Positions 16,899 to 25,216 of a stretch of 64,000 nt of DNA are shown here, piece by piece. This DNA comes from Endozoicomonas sp965196975 (GTDB lineage: Bacteria; Pseudomonadota; Gammaproteobacteria; Pseudomonadales; Endozoicomonadaceae), in assembly GCF_965196975.1 (NCBI RefSeq), contig NZ_OZ239981.1, positions 2,914,001 to 2,978,000 of the forward strand, written 5' to 3'. Made by a program: the position numbers and the translations under genes. Position 1 is the first letter of the stretch, and each line of letters begins with the position of its first letter. Below the pieces are notes generated by a model. It was not told where the DNA came from. It ran no database searches and was given only the letters and a program-made list of their open reading frames with translations.

Positions 16899-17888
16899 TT
16901 GATTATCTTCACCGTCACCAACAAAACCACCTCTCAAGTCTATGTTGGGTCCACCCGCAATGACCTGGTTGACCAATGGGAAAAAATGGTGGCTGCAGCC
17001 GAGCAGAATCTTGACTATCCGTTATACCAGGAGATTCGTGTACATGGCCGGGATGGCTTTGTCGTTGAAGAATGGGATTACGTAGAAGACCGCAATGAGC
17101 TTAACGGACTTGAGCAGGAAGCGATTGAAACATTGGACGCTCGCAGCCTCAGAGGTTACAAAACCAGCACCGTTAAGATCCAACCTAAAAAGAAGACTCG
17201 GACCCGTAAGTCCAATCTGGAAAAAGAGCTTGCCAACATCTTTGCCGAGTTCGATGGTGACATGGATGACTTTGATGATATTGCACCAGAGTCTAAAAAG
17301 CAGACTGAAGAAAAAACGGCAACACCACAGCAACCGAGCCCTGTGAAACCGTTAACCAGCACTCCGAACTCTGGTGAAAGCATTAGGAGGACGGAAGTCA
17401 GACTGGAAGTTTCTACCGATCAACCAGCTGAAAAAACAACCGAAACACAGAAAGACAGGCTTGCAGTAAAACCGGAAAATTGCTCTCAGGTAAACGCTGT
17501 TGTGCAAATGAACAACATCTGTCTGAGTGATGATATCTCTGCTCAGCTGGAAGCCATTCAGGCTGCAGCCAATGCCGTTCTATCTGGAGACAGCAGCGCT
17601 GTAGAGCTGCTTAATAGCAAGCCAGCCAGACCAGAACCAGCCGAGATTGAAATCACTGAACAGCCTGAGCCGGTTACAGTGACAGCAGTAGAGCCCGAAG
17701 AGATCATTATTGAACTCGACCCAAGGGAAAGACGCATCCGTGAGGCTATTGAGCGACATAGAAAAGCCAGAGCTCAAAAAACTTCAGACAGTCAGGCATC
17801 CGATCGCCAACAAATTGAACAATTGCTGACAGAGCTTTATACGAGAGCTACGAGCATGAACAGCCAGAGCCTGAGCGCAGTAGCCTGA
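16899..17888 (+). CDS. GIY-YIG-like domain protein with long charged tail
   Basis: The first 90 residues look like a GIY-YIG fold. A beta strand IIFTVTN stands where GIY is expected. It is followed by VYVGST (the YIG strand), an Arg at 20, and LEQEAIE with candidate metal-binding Glu residues at 72-74. The GIY motif itself is not conserved, so nuclease activity is doubtful. The remaining 240 residues are acidic and low in complexity (Glu, Gln, Pro, Thr rich) with a short helical segment near the end (about 275-325). The start is a TTG at 16899 with an AAGG site about 10 bases before. Similar proteins are found in Pseudomonas and Marinobacter. Role unknown. Confidence 0.6.
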   Translation: MIIFTVTNKTTSQVYVGSTRNDLVDQWEKMVAAAEQNLDYPLYQEIRVHGRDGFVVEEWDYVEDRNELNGLEQEAIETLDARSLRGYKTSTVKIQPKKKTRTRKSNLEKELANIFAEFDGDMDDFDDIAPESKKQTEEKTATPQQPSPVKPLTSTPNSGESIRRTEVRLEVSTDQPAEKTTETQKDRLAVKPENCSQVNAVVQMNNICLSDDISAQLEAIQAAANAVLSGDSSAVELLNSKPARPEPAEIEITEQPEPVTVTAVEPEEIIIELDPRERRIREAIERHRKARAQKTSDSQASDRQQIEQLLTELYTRATSMNSQSLSAVA

Positions 17889-17959
17889 CACAGAGCTTCA
17901 GCACTTTCTTTATTGAGAGTGCCTATTGCAAGATTTCGCACACATCTATACTTGGGATT

Positions 17960-18166
17960 ATGGACAAACCCAAACCTCACTCACAAGAATACTTTCAGCG
18001 AGCACTGACCCACAGGCTTCGAAAAGCCAGTTGCGCTCTTCAGCAACTTGAGCAAAGAATGATCCTGATTTGTCATCAAAGTGACCAGATTGTATTAAGA
18101 ATGCAAAAAGCTCGAAAACTCATCCAAAGTTCGCACCCTCAACACAATCCTCTCAAAAAGCCATAG
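17960..18166 (+). CDS. Small hypothetical protein
   Basis: A 68-residue basic, helical, probably cytoplasmic peptide with a Lys/Arg-rich centre and no recognised family. The stop codon lies inside a tandem repeat of CCATAGAG, so a gain or loss of repeat units would change the reading beyond it. The ribosome binding site is weak. It could be real or a chance frame; I lean slightly towards real because it follows the preceding gene closely on the same strand. Confidence 0.35.
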   Translation: MDKPKPHSQEYFQRALTHRLRKASCALQQLEQRMILICHQSDQIVLRMQKARKLIQSSHPQHNPLKKP

Positions 18167-18192
18167 AGCCATAGAGCCATAGAGCCATAGAG
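18161..18192 (+). repeat. Tandem repeat, four copies of CCATAGAG
   Basis: Four exact 8-base units in a row. The first unit contains the stop codon of the small open frame ending at 18166. Such arrays tend to change copy number by strand slippage. Confidence 0.9.
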
Positions 18193-18468
18193 CGCCCAGT
18201 TAACCACAGCATCTGTGGATAACTCTGTTAATCCCTTCAGGAAAACATCTCCCAGACTGTTAAGCATGGCCACAACCGCAAACTGATCATTAATTAACCA
18301 CTTATATCACTGTATGCAGCAGCCTCATGACGACATAAATACGTATTATTAAAGATCAAAAAAGAATATATATTTCGCCACTTTTCCGACCATCGGAACA
18401 GGCAAATATTTAGAACGCCTCTTCTGATTGAAAGAACACAATGCTGATGTAAACACTAAAGGTAACTT
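18167..18468. other. Intergenic region before the purine permease, with a DnaA-box-like dyad
   Basis: About 300 bases without a gene. At 18199-18223 a 25-base near-palindrome contains CCACAG-CAT-CTGTGG. Its right arm reads TTATCCACAG on the minus strand, a perfect DnaA box, and the left arm TTAACCACAG is one base off. The rest is AT-rich and presumably carries the permease promoter; no clear boxes or purine riboswitch were recognised. Confidence 0.5.
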
Positions 18469-19776
18469 ATGTCCGGCAGGGATTTTCTAGAGAATTATTT
18501 TGACCTGAAAGCTCATGGCACGAATGTCAAAACCGAGGTGATTGCAGGCTTCACCACATTCATGACCATGGCCTATATTCTCGTGGTCAATCCTCTGATT
18601 CTTAAAGATGCCGGCATGGATTTTGGTGCCGTGTTTACAGCCACCACCATCTCCGCGATTATCGGTACCCTGGTAATGGCGGTATGGGCAAAGCTGCCTT
18701 TTGCCCTGGCTCCAGGCATGGGGCTGAATGCCTTTTTTGCTTACGGTGTTGTGCTTGGCATGGGTTACTCCTGGCAAATGGCGCTGACTGCGGTTTTCCT
18801 CGAAGGCATCATCTTCCTGATTCTGACCGCTTTCAATATCCGTGAGGCCATTGTTAACAGCGTTCCACTTAGCCTGAAAAAAGCCGTTTCCTGCGGTATC
18901 GGCCTGTTCATTGCCTTTATCGGTCTTCAGAACGCCGGTATTGTCGCAGCTAACCCTGCAACGCTGGTAACGGTTGGCACTTTGACTGACCCAAAACCAC
19001 TGCTGGCTCTCATCGGCATTCTGGTTACCGGTGTCCTGCTGGTTAAAAATGTCCGTGGCGCTTTGCTGATTGGTATCGTAGCTACCACCCTGATCGGCTT
19101 CCCACTGGGCGTGACCTCCATGCCAGACTTCAGCAACGGCCTGACACCTCCTGATATTTCACCGATCTTATTCCAGTTTCAGTGGGACCAGGTGTTCACT
19201 ACAGACATGGCCATCATCCTGTTTACCTTCCTGTTTGTGGATATGTTCGACACAGTAGGTACTCTGGTGGGCGTATCCACCAAAGCCAACATGCTGAACG
19301 AAAAAGGCGAAGTACCTAACTGTAAGCAGGCTTTGTTTGCTGATGCTGTTGCGACTACCGCGGGTGCATGCCTTGGTACCAGCACCGTAACCACCTTCGT
19401 GGAAAGCGCCACTGGTGTATCTGCAGGTGGTCGCTCTGGCTTGACCGCTCTGGTCGTAGCAGGCCTGTTCCTGGTCGCCCTGTTCCTCTCGCCACTGTTC
19501 CTGATGGTGCCCGGAGCAGCAACCACTCCAGCTCTGGTGCTGGTCGGTCTGTTTATGATGTCACCTATCAAGGACATCGACCTTGATGACTACAGTGAGT
19601 CCATCCCGGCATTCCTGACACTGCTGTTTATGCCAATGACTTACAGCATTGCAGAAGGCATTATTATCGGTATGCTCTCTTACATCATATTGAAGTTGTT
19701 GAGTGGTAACTATCGTCAGGTATCTGTTGCTTCCTACATCGTTGGCGCACTGTGTCTGGCCAAGATCGTTATGTAA
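18469..19776 (+). CDS. AzgA-type purine (adenine/guanine/hypoxanthine) permease
   Basis: Inner-membrane nucleobase transporter of the NCS2/AzgA family, 435 residues with many membrane helices. It starts with the family-typical FLENYFDLKAHGTNVKTE followed by GFTTFMTMAYILVVNP. The substrate-site regions APGMGLNAFFAY and FVDMFDTVGTLVG are present, as is a late SATGVSAGGRSGLTA motif. It probably imports adenine, guanine or hypoxanthine by proton symport. It fits with the guaD, deoD and nupC genes elsewhere in this window. An AAGG site precedes the ATG. Confidence 0.92.
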   Translation: MSGRDFLENYFDLKAHGTNVKTEVIAGFTTFMTMAYILVVNPLILKDAGMDFGAVFTATTISAIIGTLVMAVWAKLPFALAPGMGLNAFFAYGVVLGMGYSWQMALTAVFLEGIIFLILTAFNIREAIVNSVPLSLKKAVSCGIGLFIAFIGLQNAGIVAANPATLVTVGTLTDPKPLLALIGILVTGVLLVKNVRGALLIGIVATTLIGFPLGVTSMPDFSNGLTPPDISPILFQFQWDQVFTTDMAIILFTFLFVDMFDTVGTLVGVSTKANMLNEKGEVPNCKQALFADAVATTAGACLGTSTVTTFVESATGVSAGGRSGLTALVVAGLFLVALFLSPLFLMVPGAATTPALVLVGLFMMSPIKDIDLDDYSESIPAFLTLLFMPMTYSIAEGIIIGMLSYIILKLLSGNYRQVSVASYIVGALCLAKIVM

Positions 19777-19827
19777 ACACATCGATTAAGCGCCCAGTCA
19801 TAAACCACGCTTCACCCGCATGCTATT

Positions 19828-19852
19828 ACGGCCCATAATATGGGCCGTTTTT
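19828..19852 (+). terminator. Rho-independent terminator of the purine permease gene
   Basis: ACGGCCCAT (19828-19836) pairs perfectly with ATGGGCCGT (19840-19848) around three bases and is followed by a T-run. An in-frame ATG at 19840 for the next gene falls inside this stem, which argues for the later trmA start at 19870. Confidence 0.9.
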
Positions 19853-19869
19853 ATTTGATCACTAGTGCT

Positions 19870-20967
19870 ATGTCCCTACCAACAGTCCAACCCGAAAGGT
19901 ATGAAGAGCAGCTGGCAGAAAAGGCCAGCAGCATTTGCAGCGAGTTTGCCGATTTTGGCATTCCTGAGCTGGAACTTTTCCGTTCCAGGCCGGAACATTA
20001 CCGGATGAGAGCAGAGTTTCATGTCTGGCATGAGGGAGATCACTGCTACTACCGGATGTTCGATCCACAAACCAAGCAGCCCTTTGAAGTAACCACCTTT
20101 CCCAGCGGTTCCGAAACCATCAACCGGTTAATGATGCCTTTAATGGAAGCGATCATTGCCAGCAGTCACCTGAAGAAACGGCTTTTTCAGGTTGAATTTC
20201 TCACCACCCAGACAAAGGAAGCCCTGGTTTCACTGATCTATCACCGGCAGCTGGATGATCAGTGGAGACAGGAAGCAACCGCACTTCAGGAACAGTTTGG
20301 CATTCGTATTATTGGGCGTGCCCGTAGGCAGAAACTGGTGCTGGACAAAGACTACGTCACTGAAACATTGACCGTGGAAGGCAAACCATTTCAGTACACC
20401 CAAGTAGAAAACAGCTTCACCCAGCCTAATGCCAGTGTTAATGAGCTTATGCTTGCCTGGGCCAGTCGTGCCTCACAAGAGATTACGTCCGCCAGTAACA
20501 GTGATCTTTTAGAGCTCTATTGTGGGAATGGTAATTTTACCTGTGTACTAGCCAGACATTTTACCAAGGTGCTGGCGACTGAAATTGCCAAAACCTCTGT
20601 AAACTCGGCCCGGGAAAACTTTAAGCTGAACGATGTGGAGAATGTTGAAATCGCCCGTCTATCCAGTGAGGAGTTTACTCAAGCCATGAACAAGGAACGT
20701 GCATTTCGCCGCCTGAGTGAAATCGATCTGGACAGCTACCATTTCTCAACCATTCTGGTTGACCCGCCCCGAGCAGGTCTTGATGAAGGAACAGAAAAGC
20801 TGGTGCAGAATTTCGACAATATTCTGTACATCTCCTGTAATCCTGAAACGCTCAAGAAAAATCTGTCAACCATTTGCCAGACTCATAAAGTTGAAAAAAT
20901 AGCCCTTTTTGACCAGTTTCCATACACTCATCATGCTGAAATGGGCGTTCATCTGATTCGGAAGTAG
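19870..20967 (+). CDS. trmA: tRNA (uracil-5-)-methyltransferase
   Basis: Methylates U54 of tRNAs to ribothymidine, using S-adenosylmethionine. From the ATG at 19870 it has 365 residues, the E. coli length. It aligns well throughout, including HYRMRAEFHVWHEGD, the SAM loop LLELYCGNGNFTCVLA, VDPPRAGLD, and the catalytic Cys (about 323) in ILYISCNPETL. The upstream ATG at 19840 lies in a terminator stem and is rejected. Confidence 0.96.
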   Translation: MSLPTVQPERYEEQLAEKASSICSEFADFGIPELELFRSRPEHYRMRAEFHVWHEGDHCYYRMFDPQTKQPFEVTTFPSGSETINRLMMPLMEAIIASSHLKKRLFQVEFLTTQTKEALVSLIYHRQLDDQWRQEATALQEQFGIRIIGRARRQKLVLDKDYVTETLTVEGKPFQYTQVENSFTQPNASVNELMLAWASRASQEITSASNSDLLELYCGNGNFTCVLARHFTKVLATEIAKTSVNSARENFKLNDVENVEIARLSSEEFTQAMNKERAFRRLSEIDLDSYHFSTILVDPPRAGLDEGTEKLVQNFDNILYISCNPETLKKNLSTICQTHKVEKIALFDQFPYTHHAEMGVHLIRK

Positions 20968-20977
20968 TCCGATTTAC

Positions 20978-21044
20978 ACTCCCCGGTGGGACTCCTACTT
21001 TAATTCTTAGGAAGAAAAAGTTTTAAGGAAGTTCACCGGGGAAG
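20978..21044 (+). promoter_or_regulatory. Leader hairpin enclosing a ribosome binding site
   Basis: TCCCCGGTG (20980-20988) is perfectly complementary to CACCGGGGA (21034-21042), and the stem can extend by two or three pairs past a bulged A. The right arm contains the GGGGAAG ribosome binding site of the GTG-initiated gene at 21051. The long-range stem would hide that site. An RNA thermometer or other translational switch is possible. Confidence 0.45.
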
Positions 21045-21050
21045 TATCAC

Positions 21051-22229
21051 GTGAAAAACGACCAGTTTAATTACCTGCCAGTATCAATCATTCTTTCCTT
21101 TCTCTGGCTGTTCTTTACTCCCATGTCACATAGCAGTGAAGAAAGCTATATTAAAACCGCTATTCTTTTTGTGGCCTACGATCAGGGAGAGAGCAACGCC
21201 TTTATTCGAGTTCAGGAAAAATTAAAAGGCGCCAATATACCCTACCGAATACTTGCCATGGGCAGGGCTGCCGAGGTATTTAAAAATGACCCAGCTCTGA
21301 TTCAGATTGATGACCTGACCCATAACGAAGCACTTTTTGATAACCGCAACCACCCCTTGAATCAAACTCTGGTGTATCGACTCACCGAGAGGATTTCTGC
21401 AAAAATTGTGTATACCGGTATGGCCAGCAGGGCTCAGGCTCAAATTGCCAACATATGGGATAGAAGGGGCGCTAGAGTCATCGCTTTTTATGATAACTTT
21501 GAGCCCGTCGACTCTGTCAATTATGTACAACCTTTTCTCGAAGAGCTGAGTTATATAGATGAGTTTCACGTACCCAGTAAAAGAACGGCCACCAGCTTTG
21601 AGAATATTGCACAATCTCTGGGAGCAAAGATAACGGTTACCGGTCAGCCGACAATGGAAGACTGGGACAGGATCTATGCCGAAACAGATACTTTTTTATT
21701 GCGCAACACACTCAATATTCACCCTAATCAGGCAGTAGTGTTATTTGCTGGCGATTACAGTAAAGGCTACCCAAGGGCATTTCAGACCTTTATTGAAGCA
21801 ACAAAAATGCTACCAGACATCCTATTCCTGGTCACACACCACCCTAAGTTTGATGGCGGTTTGGAAAAGCGGATTATTGACTCTCATTCAGCTGGCAATG
21901 TCCATTTATTGCGCTATGGTACCTATTCAACAGCAACGCTAAGTACGATTGCTTCAGCTGTTATCGTGCACAAGTCATCAGTAGCTCAGCAAGCCATCTA
22001 CAGAGGCAAGCCTGTGGTTTATGTTACTGATCAAAATTATCAAAATCTCATGTTAACAGAGCATCTCGCCATCAGGGCATCAACATCAAAACCTCTGGCA
22101 GTCATGATCAGGGCTCACATTCTGGGTTACAGACCACCCGCTATCGCAGAAAAACTCGGTATTCCTGATGCTCCCAGTAAAACCATATCAAAGCTGATGA
22201 TTGATGGGTTAAGACGAAAGTCTGATTAA
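21051..22229 (+). CDS. Secreted protein with GT-B (glycosyltransferase/epimerase)-like sequence
   Basis: A 392-residue protein beginning at a GTG with a GGGGAAG site 6 bases upstream. It has an N-terminal hydrophobic signal (about 10-28) ending near MSHSSEES. The mature part alternates strands and helices in the manner of GT-B enzymes. A first half carries AILFVAYDQGESNAF and YTGMASRAQAQIANIWDRRG. A second half carries VVLFAGDYSKGYPRAF, FLVTHHPKFDGG and the region VHKSSVAQQAIYRGKPVVYV. The second half resembles UDP-GlcNAc 2-epimerase or capsule glycerophosphotransferase C-terminal halves. Such enzymes normally face the cytoplasm, so an exported version is odd. No firm function. Confidence 0.5.
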   Translation: MKNDQFNYLPVSIILSFLWLFFTPMSHSSEESYIKTAILFVAYDQGESNAFIRVQEKLKGANIPYRILAMGRAAEVFKNDPALIQIDDLTHNEALFDNRNHPLNQTLVYRLTERISAKIVYTGMASRAQAQIANIWDRRGARVIAFYDNFEPVDSVNYVQPFLEELSYIDEFHVPSKRTATSFENIAQSLGAKITVTGQPTMEDWDRIYAETDTFLLRNTLNIHPNQAVVLFAGDYSKGYPRAFQTFIEATKMLPDILFLVTHHPKFDGGLEKRIIDSHSAGNVHLLRYGTYSTATLSTIASAVIVHKSSVAQQAIYRGKPVVYVTDQNYQNLMLTEHLAIRASTSKPLAVMIRAHILGYRPPAIAEKLGIPDAPSKTISKLMIDGLRRKSD

Positions 22230-22320
22230 AAAAGGGGAAGAATTTTCACCCATTTGCTTTATGGCAGCCAAACAATATGGTCTACTCATAACATGATGTG
22301 ACTCTTGTTGAAGGTTGATG

Positions 22321-22989
22321 ATGGGTGCCCGATTACCCCATTTACTGATGTTTACCCGGCTGGCTGCACTCTCGACGTTAGCATTACTGTCATTCACAGT
22401 GCTGTGTAACTTCATGGTAGCCAGAGCCACAGATAATGCTGTTTATTCCAGTCTGAAAACGCTTCCCTATAACCAGGTTGGGGTTTTACTGGGTACCAGC
22501 AAATACTCTCGCCTCGGTGGTTTCAATGATCATTACCGCCTGAGGGTTGATGCAGCCTATCAACTCTATCAAGCAGGAAAAATTGATTACATACTTATCA
22601 GTGGCGATAACAGTACTCGCTTCTATGATGAACCAAGTACGATCAGGCGTGACCTTTTAAAGAAAGGCATCCCTCCGGAAAGAATATACCGTGATTATGC
22701 TGGCTTCAGAACCCTCGACTCTGTACTCAGAGCTCATCACGTCTTTGATCTGGAAAGCTTCACCATTATTTCTCAGGCTCCACATAATAAACGGGCACTT
22801 TACATTGCCATGAACCATGATATTGATGCGATTGCCTACAATGCAGGCGAAGGGTACAACACCGATATCAGCAATAAAGCCAGAGAGGTGCTTGCCAGAG
22901 TATTGGCAGTTCTCGAAGTACATTTTCTCAATACTGGTCCTAAATTCCTTGGCCCTACCATTGAGATTGGTGTCACGCCTCCCACGTAA
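22321..22989 (+). CDS. sanA: SanA-like DUF218 envelope protein
   Basis: A 222-residue inner-membrane-anchored protein with one N-terminal membrane segment and a periplasmic DUF218 domain. It matches E. coli SanA in VGVLLGTSKYSRLGG, ILISGDNSTRFYDEP and DYAGFRTLDSVLRAHHVF, and in the late PKFLGPTIEI. SanA affects outer-membrane barrier function (vancomycin exclusion) in E. coli; the biochemical role is unclear. I chose the second of two adjacent ATGs, 6 bases after GAAGG. It lies 91 bases after the secreted GT-B-like gene and probably shares its transcript. Confidence 0.88.
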   Translation: MGARLPHLLMFTRLAALSTLALLSFTVLCNFMVARATDNAVYSSLKTLPYNQVGVLLGTSKYSRLGGFNDHYRLRVDAAYQLYQAGKIDYILISGDNSTRFYDEPSTIRRDLLKKGIPPERIYRDYAGFRTLDSVLRAHHVFDLESFTIISQAPHNKRALYIAMNHDIDAIAYNAGEGYNTDISNKAREVLARVLAVLEVHFLNTGPKFLGPTIEIGVTPPT

Positions 22990-23292
22990 CCATACTTACT
23001 ATTCAAGAATAACAGAGTGGCTCTCATGGATAGAGATATTAAGTCCCCTGATGTTAAAGCAACCAATAAGGTTATTAACATTTTTTTGTTCTTCACACTT
23101 TCTTTAGGGATGCATGCCCAGTCTCACACAGTCAAGGAAGAAGTTATTCGGGTTGGCCTGCTATCAGAAAACTACCCTCCTCTTTTCTGGAGAGATGAAG
23201 ATAAGGGCATAGTTAAAGAGGTTTTGAAAGCAGTCAGTGAAAATAGCAGGTTTACCTTTGAATATTCGTATTACCCATTTAACCGGCTAATC

Positions 23293-24683
23293 GGGTGCTC
23301 TCTCAATTTGATAACTGACTCATAGGTTAGCTTCAACCTTTCCAGTCATGAACTCAGACCAAAGTTGTTCCCAGCGCCCCTTACTCTGGATCAGTGCTCT
23401 TGTTGTCAAAAGCACTTCCGCTCCTGTTGCTTTCCACCTCATTCCAGAACCACATAATCGTTGCTTTACCAGAGTCTTACAAGCCGCTTCAGTAACTCCT
23501 GAACCTATTGGCCAATGGCGTTTAAGCGCCTGATGATAATTCATTAACTGGTGATTGTTTGTAAAATAGCTCACAGCTTTGTAGCGCTTCTCTGTCAGTG
23601 CGATTGTCTTTTTCGGGAGCTCGGCTGATTCAATTTCCTGAAGGATTTTTTTGGCTGCTCCACGCTTGTTTTTCAAACTATGTAGCCTGTCTTCAAGCCA
23701 CTGGTGTCGCTTCGCCTTACTGGTTGGAAACAGTGCTTCCGCTGCTCCAGCTAAATATTCAGATGCATGATAAAAATCGAGTATCTGCCCAGAGGTATGT
23801 TGTTTCAAATAACTCCAGTTTTCTCTAGCCCCGTCAGCTACCCCGATGTATGTGGCATTTGGGTAGAGTCGTTTTAGATCTGCAATCTCCTCGTCGAGCT
23901 TGCTCATAAAGCTTTGTTTACCATACTCTGGCGAACTGGCTGTATATATCGTGTGGAGCCTGTCTCCATCTGCAGAATATAGGCTCAATGTCCCACACAT
24001 GGCTTCCCTCCAGCCTTCTTCACAAAGCAGCATGCAGGTTCCATCCAGACCAATGGCTATTGTTTCAACAGGCTCTTTTAGTGGAGGAAGGTGGTAGTGA
24101 GTGTCTTGCTGGTCTTCAATTAATGCACCTACTCTGTCCGATAAATGCTTGATATAAGAATTTGAAAGCGTCCTTTGATGGTTGGTCTCAAAATCTTCTT
24201 TTACCGCAGGCGCTGGCATCTGGCTGTATTTCCAGGCGATAGACTTGGCAAATTTGGGGGTAGCTGAACCAATAATACCGGCACGAAGATCAAGTGCTGC
24301 CAGAGTACTGCCACCTCTGACACCCTGATATACGGAGCGCTCCAAAGGTATACGACCGTATAAGGTTTCATAGTGCTTAAGAACCTTTCCTTTGTAGTTC
24401 CACTTCTGCTGATTAACGACGATAGGTTCTTTATTGGGTGATTCAAATAGCCCCAATAACTCTTTTGTTCCAAGCTGCCCGGCTTCATTGAGTGCACGCT
24501 GTAAACTATCTTCAAGATTCAGCATGTTGCCTGAATCTATAGAAACTTCAATTTGCAAAACGATGCTTTTGGTAGAGCTGGAAATAACAGAAGCGGGCAT
24601 GACAGTTAACTATTATGAGTGGTGTTCCCATAGTAGCTGTGAAAATAGAGCACTATTGTTTCAATCATTCAGAGAGAGCACCC
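23293..24683 (-). mobile_element. ISKra4-family insertion sequence, copy 1 (1391 bp)
   Basis: Terminal inverted repeats GGGTGCTCTCTC / GAGAGAGCACCC define the ends. The flanks carry an 8-base target duplication GGCTAATC (23285-23292 and 24684-24691). One transposase gene on the minus strand fills the element. A second copy of identical length and identical encoded protein lies inverted at 54384-55774. Confidence 0.93.
23320..24600 (-). CDS. ISKra4-family transposase, copy 1
   Basis: A 426-residue DDE transposase. Candidate catalytic regions are GLDGTCM (first Asp), VADGARENW (second Asp) and the C-terminal IGSGVTEAACKTLVKQRL block with its Glu, all typical of ISKra4-type enzymes. It is complete and identical to the copy at 54467-55747, so it is probably active. 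The start lies 83 bases inside the IS end. Confidence 0.92.
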   Translation of the reverse strand: MPASVISSSTKSIVLQIEVSIDSGNMLNLEDSLQRALNEAGQLGTKELLGLFESPNKEPIVVNQQKWNYKGKVLKHYETLYGRIPLERSVYQGVRGGSTLAALDLRAGIIGSATPKFAKSIAWKYSQMPAPAVKEDFETNHQRTLSNSYIKHLSDRVGALIEDQQDTHYHLPPLKEPVETIAIGLDGTCMLLCEEGWREAMCGTLSLYSADGDRLHTIYTASSPEYGKQSFMSKLDEEIADLKRLYPNATYIGVADGARENWSYLKQHTSGQILDFYHASEYLAGAAEALFPTSKAKRHQWLEDRLHSLKNKRGAAKKILQEIESAELPKKTIALTEKRYKAVSYFTNNHQLMNYHQALKRHWPIGSGVTEAACKTLVKQRLCGSGMRWKATGAEVLLTTRALIQSKGRWEQLWSEFMTGKVEANL

Positions 24684-25216
24684 GGCTAATCAGCAAAGTC
24701 ATTAACAATGAACTTGATGTAGAAGCATGGACATCACCGGCATGGCGGACGCCGTATAAACAGCAAACCTACTTTACAAACGCTATTGCAGAGCATTGCG
24801 AAATAACCATTTTTCGCAAAAATGAATCCTTCAAGACCCCTTCACCTGACTCAATAGTTGGCAAGCGCCTTGGGGTTGTCCAAAATTTTACCTTTCCAAG
24901 CTTTGAACCTTTCTTTGCCAACAAAAGTATCTATCGTGCTGACGGTAGTAATGAGCAGGGTGTATTAAAAATGCTGGCCTATAAACGCACAGATCTAGCG
25001 CTTATGGACAGAACCGTTGCTGATTATTTGTTAAACAACCAGTTCCCGGATCAATTTGAAACAGGCTCTGTATTTGACTGTGTCCCAGTCTCGTTCATGT
25101 TTAACATCAACAAAAATCAGCAGGGAAAGGAGATAGACAAGGTCTTGCAAAGGTTAAAAAGAGATGGCGTTATTGAAAGCATACTGAAAAAATATGAATA
25201 AAACGGCCCAACTCCT

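Larger units (their letters stand above)
23026..25201 (+). pseudogene. Family-3 solute-binding-like protein, split by an ISKra4 element
   Basis: The coding sequence runs 23026-23292 and resumes at 24692-25201, with the IS and one copy of its 8-base duplication between. Removing them restores one continuous frame of about 258 residues (NRLI joined to SKV). The N-terminus has a signal-like segment (VINIFLFFTLSLG). The body resembles periplasmic amino-acid binding proteins (SBP_bac_3), with IRVGLLSENYPPLFWRDEDKG early and GKRLGVVQNFTFPSF in the second lobe. In the present state only about 90 native residues can be made before a stop inside the IS. An open frame that appears to start at 24434 is partly antisense to the transposase and is not the original gene start. 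Confidence 0.85.

Noticed and set aside
24434..25201. Apparent 255-residue gene starting inside the insertion sequence
   Set aside because: Its first 86 codons are antisense to the transposase and only the rest is native; the true gene starts at about 23026 and is split by the IS.
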